From: Armillaria gallica
Taxonomy: Eukaryota; Basidiomycota; Agaricomycetes; Agaricales; Physalacriaceae
Length of the DNA stretch: 64,000 nt
Assembly (NCBI GenBank): GCA_037576215.1
Contig: JBANDB010000017.1
Coordinates: 1,302,001 to 1,366,000 of the forward strand
Direction: 5' to 3'
Shown piece by piece: positions 48,746 to 60,134 of this stretch (position 1 is the stretch's first letter; the number at the start of each line of letters is the position of its first letter). Both the position numbers and the translations under genes were made by a program. The notes below the pieces were generated by a model, which was not told the DNA's origin, searched no databases, and worked only from the letters and a program-made list of their open reading frames with translations.

Positions 48746-49623
48746 TCACTTCGTCTTACAAAATCCTGCACTGTCTGTGATGAAGTCGACGGAGCCATCA
48801 GGCTGTGTCTGTCCTCCAAAGTTATCAGCATCTGCTTTGGTATGGCATTTGGAAAAAAGCGAGCAGGTCAAGAGAGGGCTTCCATCCTATTGAAACGATC
48901 AGTACACTCTCCAATGTAATAGCGAACCTGAGCATGCGTACCTTTCCGTTGACATCGTGGTAGGCTAGATCAGCAGGGTCAGCCTAAATAAGAGGACGAG
49001 AGAAAAATACCACTGACAGTTAATGAATATGCAACCTTCAACACTGTCGCACATGTCCTTGCAGGCTAAAATGCTGTAGTATGAGATACACTGGTTTAGA
49101 ACTTGGTTGGTTGGACGTACCCGCAACCGTATCAACCAATCCGAAGGTCAGGTAGTCGGCTGCTTGGACGGCGCCGGTATAGTTGGAAAACACCGGTTTG
49201 TACCCATCTTTGGGCGGAGGGAGATTAGGGTGGTGAGGAGGAGGATTTGGGTGGTGAGGAGGCTTGGGGCAGTGGAAGCCGCAATACAGGAAATCTAGAA
49301 GCCAACATAGGTACTGTTGGGAGTCAGTGTTCAACCCGATGAAAGTGACGGTGAGAAAGACTAACGCCGTCCTTTAACCAAGGGAGACCGGGAAAGAAGG
49401 GCGGGACACGTTCGGGATGGTCGCCGTAATACCATCCTGGCTTGCCACCTTGCACCCATGGCGGGAAGGGGGCGCCGTAGAAGTTGCCTCTGTTGAACTG
49501 GACGCTGAGGGCATCCATGGCTTGTATTTCCGTGGCGTTCAAGGCAGCAGCAGTGGTGCTGTCTGCACCACGGACTACGATGGCGGTCGCAACGGTTACG
49601 ATGAGGGAGGAGAAGAAGCGCAT
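48746..49623 (-). CDS. Secreted cysteine-rich protein, family copy 3
   Basis: The ATG at 49623 begins MRFFSSLIVTVATAIVVRG, a signal peptide. The mature part has PPWVQGGKPGWYYGDHP and LPWLKDG, then a Pro/His-rich spacer longer than in the other copies (repeats of PPHHPN before PKDGYKPVFSNYTG), GLVDTVAG, ACKDMCDSVEGCIFIN, and GSPLLTCSLFSKCHT leading to NFGGQTQPDGSVDFITDSAG, FCKTK and a TGA at 48746. The spacer repeat is the most obvious difference from copies 1, 2 and 4. It lies directly right of the dynamin pseudogene, just as copy 1 lies right of the real dynamin gene. Confidence 0.82.
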
Positions 49624-49682
49624 TGTACAGCCGAGTATCTGTGCAGAGCTCAACTGGAGAAGAGTAGAGCTGCTCCCTCTGA

Positions 49683-49697
49683 TTTATAGAAACGCGT
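49683..49697 (-). promoter_or_regulatory. TATA box with ACGCGT motif, copy 3
   Basis: TATAAA and ACGCGT occur in the same order and spacing as in the other copies, about 60 bases upstream of the ATG. Confidence 0.5.
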
Positions 49698-51054
49698 TGA
49701 GGGCCGCGTATGCCAATCATCAGGCCCTGTTCCTTAGAAGACGCATAATTTACTTGCTTCGAGGACCGGGTCCCTGCATGGAAGAACAATCAGTTCCTTG
49801 ATGTCCAAGAAATTTATGTCGAGTACCTGAGCAGGTGAATATGGATTCAAACCTTAGTGGTATTGACTCTTGATGGTCTTTTTCATAAAATGCCGCCAAG
49901 AGCTCTTCGACGCGTTGATCCAGAAATTCTCGTGGGAAGGATATTGAGTTTTGCTATTATGATGAAGAGCGTGCATCTACGAACGTGACCGAGAAGCGAG
50001 GGCAAAGCCGCCGTATCCAAATATAGCGTGATCTCTCTTTGATTTCAGGTTATGTGCATGACCCCAAACACATGTATTTATGACAGATTCTGATGTAGGT
50101 TAGCCAAATCTTCGTCAGTCTCGATGTTCGAGACGCACAGGAGCCTACGAGAGCAGCGGGTGAAGTTGACCGACAAAGAAATCCGAGGATTAGGCTGAAA
50201 TGGTTTCTTTTTCTTGTTTTTCAAGTTGGAATCGACGACTCTGAATCGTTGAACAGTCGGGTGTCTCTAGCAAGGACCTTCTAATGCTCCACATTAAAAG
50301 GACTGAGTAGTAAGAACTGAAACCACGGCCCTCGAACTTTTACCTCCTGGCTAATGAGTCTGGGAATGTCAGGGATCGCCCGTGACCCCAGAACTTTGGC
50401 CCAAAAGATACAACGAAGGTCTTCGGCGACAGCAGAAGGAACTTGCCAAGTATGCCGCTGGCAAAAGCTATGTTTTCGCAATTTGGATATAGCCGGCCAG
50501 TGATCATTCTCACGATCAGGTTCAGCAGCTGCAGCTCGAGACGTCGGCTCGCTCTTTTCGTGAGCTCCGTACGTGCCGGATGTTCACAGTAGAGTTGGAC
50601 TTCAAATCTCACAATTCTAAGGTCAAATATATGTACCATGGTGACAGGCAAGAACTTCCCACATAGTGGATTTGGAGGATTCAAGCCACTATAAATTTTC
50701 CCTACGGCTCCAAATATCTATTGCACGTCATCCCTGCCCCTGCCCTAATCTCCTTTTCATCACAGTTTATGTACACGTCACCCATATGTCAGAGCTCTGG
50801 TAGTGTTAAGTCTATGTTTAGGCATTTGCGTCGTACAGTAATGCGCCGAGTGGGAGAATTGCTCACATTTTTCCCCGCTTTTTGTGTCCCTTGGATTCAT
50901 TACTAGCATTTCATCGCGTCGTCTTGTTACAGATAATTAACAATCATGGCGAGAATTTTGGGCTCTACTTGTATACGAAAAGACTAGTACTGGAGCCTCG
51001 TTGTACTTTACTCGTCCACTTGAAGGTATGCAGTGGGGTATCGAATGAATACAA
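49698..51054. other. Shared upstream block, then intergenic DNA
   Basis: The block up to about 50180 matches the upstream regions of copies 1 and 2, including the word TACCTGAGCA at 49824. From 50180 to 51054 no gene is supported. Confidence 0.45.
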
Positions 51055-51887
51055 TCACTTCTTGCAATACCCTGCACTGTCGGTGATATAGTCGATGGAT
51101 CCGTCAGGCTGCTTCTGTCCTCCACGGTTGTCGGCATCCGTGGTGGTATGGCACTTGGAGAAAAGCGCACAGGTCAAGCGGGTGCTTCCGTCCTATCGAA
51201 CCGGTCATTATATTATCAAATAGCTAACATGAGGGTGCTTACCTTTCCGTTGATATCGTTGTAGGCTGCGTCATAAAGGTCAGAATGAGGGAACGAAAGG
51301 AAGAGTACGACGAACTGTTAAAAAAAGTGCATCCAGCGACACTGTCGCACATATCCATGCACCCTAAAAGCTCACACCGTCAGCTGAAGTTTCTAGGATA
51401 TACAAGGTGCGAATATATACCTTGGACAGTGTCGACTAATCCGTAAGTCTGATAGTCCTCGTCCGATTGAATAGCACCAGAATAGTTATCGAAAACCTCC
51501 GTGTAGCTATTATCGTTATTCGGAGGCTTGGTGTGATGAGAGCCTTCGGGACAGAACAAGCCCATATTCAGAATATCAAGGAGAAGGCAGACGAACTATT
51601 ATGAATAATCAATTAGTGAGGAAACACAACTAGCTGTAACTACTAACGCTGTCCTTGAGACAAGTGAGGGAGCTCGAAGGGGGATAGTCACCATAGTACC
51701 ATCCTGGCGAGCAACCTTCTTTCCAAGGAGCGACAGGAGCACCGTAGCAGTTGCCTTCGTTAATTTTGGCATGGAGGGACGCTACAGTCTCGACGTCTCC
51801 GCCGTCCAAGAGGCGGTCAACTAGGGAGGCGCCATGGACAGCGAGGGCAGCAGCAATGAATGCGAAGAAAGTGGAGGGGACACGCAT
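51055..51887 (-). CDS. Secreted cysteine-rich protein, family copy 4
   Basis: The ATG at 51887 gives MRVPSTFFAFIAAALAVHG, a signal peptide. Then come PWKEGCSPGWYYGDYP with an extra Cys, a shortened CLKDS, an exon with CPEGSHH and NYSGAIQSDEDYQTYGLVDTV, GCMDMCDSVAGCTFFN, and a last exon with LTCALFSKCHT and NRGGQKQPDGSIDYITDSAG ending YCKK with a TGA at 51055. It is the most diverged of the four but keeps the cysteine plan and the exon layout. The extra Cys in the N-terminal part and the Cys replacing Trp in WLKDS could form a disulfide not present in the others. Confidence 0.8.
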
Positions 51888-51931
51888 TAGACTGAGAGCA
51901 GTTAGGCAACGCTCGAGATACTGAGGCCCAG

Positions 51932-51946
51932 TTTATAGAGACGCGT
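51932..51946 (-). promoter_or_regulatory. TATA box with ACGCGT motif, copy 4
   Basis: TATAAAC and ACGCGT occur as in the other copies, 45 bases upstream of the ATG. Farther upstream the similarity to the other copies is weak. Confidence 0.5.
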
Positions 51947-54900
51947 TCAGGTCCGTGCACAGACCGGTTTCCTCAGCAGCAAGATTTGCTGCTCTACTGA
52001 CCATTGGAGCGCGGAGGACGGGGATTAGCTCCGAAGCATACCTACATTAATGAACAGTCAGTTCCGTGATCTTCACGAAAGTTATGTAAGTTAGCTTGAA
52101 CTTGAGCTAATTTGAAGGCCGCTTCCTTGACCTTTGGAGTTGACCGTGTTTCGCTGAGCCCAGCGTTCCAAGGGCATGGAGAGTATGTACTAGATGAGTC
52201 AGATGATAATGCAGATTATTACTTTGGAAGAGAATAATTGAAGTGCTCCTCGTTCAGTTACTGAGGATGCACGCGCAAAAATGAGCGAGAATCGAAGGTA
52301 AAACGGCAGCAAAGGATGGTACTGCGATTCTCTTCCATTCGATATCTAAACTTGTTCATAAATGCCCAGAAAACGCGTCAATATCGAGGGAGGGCCGACT
52401 CGGACATCCCTGAGAGTATCGAGATGCCGTGGGTGACCGTGGCATACACGACAGTCAACGTACGGGGATCGGCCGGAAGGAAACCAATAGAACCGAAGAT
52501 CAGGATAAATTAGCGATGATCCGCATGCCCTGTCCACCGCCGGCATTCATGTACTGAATTGAATTTGCGCTGTCAGAATGCACACTAGCAACGTCCAAAA
52601 CTTGGGCGTCAGTCAACATCATGGTGGTAAAAACGGCTGAAGAATACTAAAGACAGGTTAACGATGTTATGGACCAGGTTCAACTTATCGTACAACGTAC
52701 ATAAGGGATACTCCACTTCTTTGTGGTCTCGATCGATGATTAGCTTTCAATGGAGACTTCATTCAAGGTACGAAGGTCTTCGTATGCATTAGAAGTCATC
52801 AGCGGACCGAAGCCAATGCAAAGCAACAATTGCCTTTAGTATGAAAGCTAGGAAAGAACTGTTCGACGTACATTTTCTGGAACGCCGCGTGTACTAAGGA
52901 GCAGGGGAATCGACGGATTGGAAGCTGTATTTGATTGCTTTATGATGATGGCGTGATATGCGGAAGATACATTCTCGGACGGCGAAGCGGTGGAAGTCAA
53001 ATGAACAAGGCCGCCTTCACATCCGAGGACTAACGGTCAACCGCAGAAGTTCGCCTGCTCCAAAGATTTTGGGGCCGTCTCCAGTAATTGGCCCCGATTC
53101 TGCGCGTCTACAAGAGTAAGTACTGTCTCTGGCCTAGAAATTGCCGATTAGAGGGGAATCAGAAGCCCGAGAGTCTGTGGATCGTGCTCCGTCTACCGCG
53201 TGGAACGCATCTTCTGGAGTTATCCACCAGTTCCCGAAGATCAGTGACATAGCACAGAAGTGCCTGTTGCGCGTAGACAGTTAGTACCTCATTCATAGCG
53301 TTCTCCGCGGATATTAGGGGCGTAAGTACAAGAGGTGGTACGTTCTTGCTAGTAATGCGGTCCTGGGTATTGCGGGAAGTGCAAAGCCATACATGAGCAG
53401 CGGAAAAAAGACGGGCAATTCCGAAAGATCGCCTTAGTCCTCAGCATGTGCTTGTATATGGCCAGCTTAGATCCGAAAGGAGATCGATTATTGGCACCTA
53501 CAAGCAGGAGATTCCGTTAGGTTTGATTAATATCATCGAATAGTGAGTGACATCGTAGACTAGTGACCAAGGGTGCAAACTTGATGATGAAATGCTATCG
53601 TAGGAACATGGTTGGCTTACGACCCAAGCTCCGCTGTCATTTCAGATGGTCAGGTCCACTGTTGAAGCTAGCAATGAATATCGTATAGAAAATAGTAAAA
53701 TAGAGGGATCAAGAACCGCACCCTATATATTATCTTCTATTCTTGTTTGTAAGGGCTGGAATGGCAGGATTGAACTGGATTAGATCAAAAACAAGAGCGC
53801 GGTCACTGTATTTCATCTGATGGTGAGTAGATAATGCTTCTTCAGAACGTGACCGACAGGTATTAGGTCGATGCAGTCCTTTCGACGCTATCCAAAGTTG
53901 TTCACCGCCGAGACATCTTCTTGGCATAAATGAGAGTGCAGACAGCGTTCTCCTAACCCATTTCAGGAGCCGCGAGGACAACACTATCGTTTTGTTCGAT
54001 GTTTTTTATACGAGGTCATGATGGACGGAGTTTGACACGTTAAACAATCCAAATTTAGGCATCACCGCTCTCGATTTCACACGAGGCTTGGGCACGATCG
54101 AATTGGATCGATCGGAGGCAGAAGCTGAAGCGACGCAAAAAAAGTTCTCTGTACAATTTGTATATGCACCTGATGAAAAGAAGAGAAAGAAAGAAGCTCA
54201 TTGGTGGATTTTGCTGCATGAATACTGCCGCGAGCACCGTCAGTCAGCGGTTCTGTCGTTTGTGCCCATTGGTGCAAGGTTGGTACAAGGCAAATCAATA
54301 TTCCGAGTGGCTAAATCATATAATGGTCCAGTTGAGACTCAGAATATAACTGCGAAAACACTCTTACACGTCGATAAAATCTGAACAATCTATTTGGAGG
54401 GCTTATCGGTCACTGCTCTCTGAGGCACTCGGTACATAGAACGGGACTTGTGGCGTTGTTAAATTTCAAGTTCTGCTTTGAAAGCAAGTATAGGCATTAA
54501 AGCGATACGTGACTTCAGACGAAGTCAGGAACCACATAAGAGAAAGGGTGATCATAGCATTTTATGCCAGTGAGTATTGATAAAGATCCTTTTTTCAGAA
54601 AATTTCAATAACACTGAGATCAATTTATTTTTAAAGTTTTACATTGAGCTCGCATACTACTGGATTACATTGTGGTAGATCTAGGTGTGCTTGTCAACCT
54701 TGTCGTCGTTGCACTTTGTATCAACGTTGTATCCTATTGCAATGCCGCGAAGTTAAGATTTGGATTCCGCAAGCCGGCCTGACCGGCGGACAATCTGCCG
54801 GCTTTTTGGCACATCGGCAGTGCTGCAAGGCTGCTATTGCCGGAAATCAATATGGGAACCTTATATCCAAATTGAAATTGCCCGCTTGCCCGACAACCCG

Positions 54901-57900
54901 CCACCGCCACCAACATTCACCTTGACACCCACCAAGCGCGTTTCTCAACGCCGTCCGCCCTCCGTCGCCATATTCAGCTCTGTCCATACTACTTTCCAGG
55001 AATTGAGCTACAGGAAATACCGTTTCAATGCCCCACTCTACAGGCCCACAAGGACCGAGGACCGACCCTTGCACAACCTCTGCGATGATACGGGATGTCG
55101 ACTAGCATTTCACTGTTCTCCTCGGCAATACATGTACAGCAATACCATGGAGATGTCAAATTTCGGGTGGGGGGACACGGGGTCGTAAGAACGATACGGC
55201 GTCAACCAGCAACGTCAAGTGCGACGGTGAAAGAGGCGCGTTTTTTCTTCCTTTGTGAGACGTTTCCTAACTTGTGATATTGCAATGAAGTAGTTGCCCT
55301 GGAACTGACCCGGTACGAAGCCGAGATGAAGCGCGCAGCGGGTGGAAGTCTGTCGTGCGCAATACCTGAGCCAGCCCATTTGATGTCGATTGCCTCTGGA
55401 TAGGCAACGGCTCTGCTATTATGTCGTCGCTCTATCTCTTTCACTTCTCGATGCAACGTCGTTCAATATCTACAGGACACGCAGGAAGGCCGGAGAACTG
55501 CATCAAGTATACCATGTTCCCAGAGGGAGTATCGTATCGACGCTATAGAACCAGTGCAATCCTTCGCGAGAGAAAGATCATGTTCTGCATCATGACAAGC
55601 TCGGGTACGTTCTATTTGAGAGCGCTGGTGGCCGAGGCATGTGCCTGTTACTCCTGTTGCTCGTAACCTTATTTGACGCCAACTTTGCTATAGGAAGTAT
55701 TGCCCACTACCGTCGTTGTCGCTTGCGGAACAGCCATTGAGTTGATTATAGTACTCTTGGTCTTCTAGCCAGAATTGTAAGTATAAGGCATGTTATCAGC
55801 CGTTTCCCATTCGATGATATCGGCTGTGCTTGTTCATCACGCGATGCAATACGCTTCCCCCCTCCCTTATCCCCGCGCAGTATGCTACATGTATGTGCTT
55901 TCATCGTTCCTTTTTCACGCGGCTGACGAGAACGCTGGTAGATATGCAACGGCACCATTACGGTATCGTTTGAATATCGAGCATGCCGCCCGTCGTCTTG
56001 TCACTCGGGCGCAAACCTTTTAGACAAAAAGAACCGTCTACTGTGGTTTCATAGAGTTGCCCGATATGGCGTCTGTGATTGTTTTTGGGACACGGACGCC
56101 GCATATGTGCGGGATTCTAGCATTCTTTCCTTCATAACCGTCAGTGTGCCCACACTTACCCGAACAACCAACTTACTCCCTGAACACAGCGACATACGTA
56201 CTTTGTTCGGCAGTCAGCTAGATACGGAGGCTGTGCTTACAAAGTCGGCTATCATGAGGTTCATTCACATTGGACAATTACCCTCGTTTTCATAAACTTG
56301 ATGTCTTGACGACATCGCTGCTGTCCTTCTCCTTCTTATTTCATGTAAGTTGCTGCTTGTAAGCTGTATGGTTCTATTTCACAGAATTCTGCTAGTCAAT
56401 GCTCTCATGTAATACTGCGCACCTGGACTAGCGATAGAGAAAGCCGCCGAGAGACGGAAATTGTGTCAGCTGTTCTATCGATTCTGAGATGTGATGAGCG
56501 AAAGACCTGACCCACGCCTCAGTCGCCTCCGCCTTATCGGATAATTCAAAAAACAGCGGTTCGTGCTTTCTGGAAGTGGTGGTGATGATGGAGTGGTTCT
56601 TCGCCAAATAGGTCCCCAGGTCTGTAGTCCGCAATATTGAACGCTTATCAAGTCCCAGGTATTGGGCTGGAATTAACGTGTTTTACTTGCTTGGGTCATG
56701 ATTATTGCCCTACCACAAGGTCACTGTGGTTCATGCGCCTAGATCTCCCTTCGGCGAACTGCGGGTCCTGTAACCTTTTCGACTATCGGAGCGTATTTTC
56801 TCGTGCACAATTGCTCTTGATCTGGACTGCTTCTGTTCAAGATGCACTGCTACTCAATATATATTTTTTGTTGCAACAACAGCGAATTGATCTGCACGTT
56901 CGGAAGGCTCGAGCCACCTGAGACATGTCACTCGTTCCCGCCACTTGCGCCTCAGGACGTGGGAACACGAGGAATTATTTGGCGCGGCCTCCACTTTTTG
57001 ATGGAAGGAAAACAATACAGAGCGTATCGATGTGTTTGTAGTCCGAGCTTTGGGTTGAGATATTGTCGCAACGATGCTACTGCATGTACGATTTCGTTAC
57101 TCCCCCCTTCAGAATGCTGATGTTGTTCACTTCCTCAAGTGCCCGTCCTAAAACCCGCAGAAGCGAGACGTATCAGCGCTACCGCCTATATTTGGCGTAT
57201 AGGAACCCGCTCAATGCTATACATCAGCTATTCCAAGAGTTTAACAATGATGCTAGTGATCTGGCACACGAGAATGACATGTTTCCTCGCATTTAACACC
57301 TGGCGTCAGATAGCCTCATGGTACCCTCAGCTCTCACAGGGTCGTGTGAAACGAACCTGGAGTTAATAATGCCGCGAGTATGTTCTTCTGCTAGCGCATG
57401 CATGCATTCCGTGACTTCCGGAGATAGATTATTACTCTCCGAGTCAGGATCTTTTCGCGGTCCTAGATCTGACGAAAATATCTGATTCATATCGTTGGAT
57501 GACCGTTTGCCGCTCTTCTTGGGCCGACGGTAACCCGTGGCGCCCGATACGCTGTAATCTTCCGCTCATGATCCTGATAGTGGCTTTAATACCATGTCAT
57601 GAAAAGGCCCCATATCGATCCAGAAACAGGACCACGGAAATGGCCAAAAGGAAATCCCTGACCGCACCTCTGGCCTGTCTTTGTCCTTGTTTCGTTTTTC
57701 CTGTGTTATTGTTTCTTTTACTTAGCGCCGTTTCGGCTCTGACGGTCGTCTCGCATCAATCAATGCACTGGCTATGCACGCTGCTTGTAAATTAAATCTG
57801 ATCCAGCACAATGATGCAGCGTGTTAGCACGAAAACCTCGAGGACTCAGGATCTGTTGCTTCGCCCACGATTAGAGACCAGAAAGATCTCGGGCTTAAAA

Positions 57901-58377
57901 TGTCTTTGTACCTTGATAACTACCTAAAGCGTTGTCGCCACGCTTCCGTGATGTAATAGAGTTGCTTTATGTGGATTCCCTTAATGAAGGGCAAATTGGA
58001 AATAGGGATCACGAGAATGCGCTGGCGGGACGCGTCCAAGCGATGTCAGACGTATTCTCTTCGACCTTCATTCTTTCCATTCTAGCCCTAGCACTGAAAT
58101 TTCCGAGTTGTCGAGTTGTTGGTTTTTGATCATCAGAACATTTTTATGGAAGATACGGTCACGTGAATCGATAAGATCGGGAAATTTTCAAAGTCGAAGC
58201 TTTTAACGTTTATAGCATGTTTTCCAGGCGTGATGAAGTGAAGTAATTCTATTCGAAGTGTACGCTATGGTCGACCAGCTATCTTACGAATACGCAGGAG
58301 CAACACCGCAAAAGAAGAAAGTAACATCTCCAGAGTCCAGGGGTACCCAGACCCTCTGAAAGTTCGGAGCATTGAGC
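51947..58377. other. Long gene-poor region
   Basis: No gene is supported over more than 6 kb. The first few hundred bases keep faint traces of the family's upstream block (near 52060-52090). Frames at 54760-55188, 55421-55666 and 56428-56634 look weakly coding but have no recognisable motif or convincing splice structure. A 51-codon frame at 57640-57795 contains a hydrophobic stretch. The stretch near 52560-53300 may hold decayed coding DNA. Confidence 0.4.
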
Positions 58378-58722
58378 TCAAGATTGCTGTACTCCACCGG
58401 CTAACTTGCAATGATAGCAAAGAGAGTCAGCTTTCTTTGTAACCACATTCTGCGATGGCCTCAGCCTGTCAGCAAATGATCAGTCAGAGACGGAATTAGA
58501 AGGACAGATAACCAACCATTGCCGGCAGCTGTTTCTGCACTCGTGACTGATAGTATAGTGATTCGAACTGTATCTGCACTTGCTGGATCGGCAGTCAATC
58601 TGCAAAGTGAGTGAGATAGCAGCAGCTTTAGTGGAGGGGGCTTGACGACTGACCCGTTGGTCACCGTGAGGAGCGTCGTGTCCACAGACGAATCTGGTTG
58701 AGCTGATTCTGCGATGGCACAT
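58378..58722 (-). CDS. Small cysteine-rich protein, 79 residues
   Basis: Three exons (58654-58722, 58517-58599 and 58378-58465) add up to 240 bases, separated by introns of 54 and 51 bases with good GT-AG ends. The protein starts MCHRRISSTRFVCGHDAP, continues IDCRSSKCRYSSNH and HECRNSCRQW, and ends with LCYHC followed by 8 residues. The MCxxR start, a CGH in the first exon, a DC/C pair and a final CxxC are the hallmarks of a widespread family of small basidiomycete proteins, probably metal-binding; the family assignment is from memory of its pattern and no function is established. A TATA box lies 51 bases upstream. No signal peptide is visible, so it is probably intracellular. Frame, length and splice sites agree well. 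Confidence 0.7.
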
Positions 58723-58772
58723 ATCTGACGGGGTGTTTGTTTGATGAGGACTTCAGTTCGACACCGGTCTAC

Positions 58773-58779
58773 TTTTATA
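58773..58779 (-). promoter_or_regulatory. TATA box of the 79-residue protein gene
   Basis: The minus strand reads TATAAAA, 51 bases upstream of the ATG at 58722. Confidence 0.45.
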
Positions 58780-60134
58780 GGTTTCTAGGAGCGAAGGTAT
58801 GACAACATCATAATTACTTAGTATGCGATGCCTGGACTGGAAGCCAACTTATGCACTACGTCATGGAAGTTACCGAGACACTGCTGTTACTCTTCGGATT
58901 GGGTCTGGCAACTCCTTCCGGAACACCATCAAGCGTTGTGGCATGGAACGCGTCATCAGGACACGGAAACGTGTTATGCCACGGATAGCGCACGGTAATA
59001 TCAAGCATTGTTTTAGTGGGAAAACACGCATGAAAGTCCTGGAATACAAAAGCCGAGTGATTTCTATTGATACTCGTGAGCCATCTGGCACCGCGTTTCC
59101 TGCCATCTTCCACCACAGCTGGCCGACCAAGCTAGACCGCTCCGTCAGAGGGTCCAATCGTCACGCTTCAGTAGCGGCAGGATATGGCCAAGGAGCAAGA
59201 CCTCCAGTTTACCAGGGCATATTACGATGTGGTGGTGACCACCCTACGGATCGTCGATGAGGCTCAGGCTCTCGCTGCCCACTATCGAGCTCATCCCCTG
59301 CCTTTCGTTACTCCACGCCGCCGCTTACTGATGCTATTGAGCCGGTAGTTGCTCCGTCGTCAAGGTTCACCTGCATGCCACCTCGGAGAGGGCGACCTAC
59401 ACGTTCCATCCTTACGAAGGTGAACATCGTCGACAAGGATGACAGCGATAGCAAGACATCGTCATTCCGCCTACTTTTCGGAGAGAAGAACGATTCTCTG
59501 GTGCGGGGCTAGGATCTGGGGAGAGCCCGGCGAGTAGGAAAGACGACGATATGACGAGGGGGAATATCTCTTACTCATTACAGTCGGACGTTGCTAGCAG
59601 AGTTGAGGGAGGCTCGCTGATATACATACGGTATGGCTCAGAATGCTCAAACGTCCGCTTTCTGGATATTCACCTTCTGCTTGGACTGTGGTACTCTGCG
59701 ATGGTGTTTGCGTCTGCTGCCTGGTAATCGTGGGGCAGAATGCTTTCCCAGAAGGGAGGCGGCGATCATCCATCCGGATGCCCCCCTGGTCGTGCATCTA
59801 TGGGTCTAGGCCAAGTCCCAGAAAGGCGCGTTATTTAATTAAGACTTCGTTGCTAGCATCGTGAAAGAGTCGTCTTCAAGGTCATATGGGCGGCGCCAAG
59901 TGGGAGCCGAATGCTCAGGTTCTTGTATTCAATTTCCACCAATATGGTCTGTAAATGTACAAGCCCGGTCTTGGACCGTAGCGGTCATGGATTGTTTGTT
60001 GATATTCTGCATGTGGCTTGTGAGAAAAATTTTCATATTCTGGCTAAATTACCATGAGACGCACCAAAATAATAGCAGAAAGCCAAATATGTATGTGACA
60101 AAGAGAGGTTCACACCCTACAACGTTGGGGGCAA
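58780..60134. other. Intergenic stretch with an unassigned coding-like patch
   Basis: A frame at 58823-59260 lacks motifs. Around 59198-59512 two frames look coding: one begins MAKEQDLQFTRAYYDVVV, the other ends SSFRLLFGEKNDSLVRG with a TAG at 59510-59512. I could not join them with a convincing intron, so no gene is called. The remainder up to 60134 shows nothing. Confidence 0.35.

Noticed and set aside
57640..57795. 51-codon frame with a hydrophobic stretch
   Set aside because: The ATG context and hydrophobic run are common by chance in this T-rich part, and no intron, promoter or family supports it.
23380..58170. 16-base word GATACGGTCACGTGAA at both 23385 and 58152
   Set aside because: The flanks do not match, so it is probably a shared short motif or chance.
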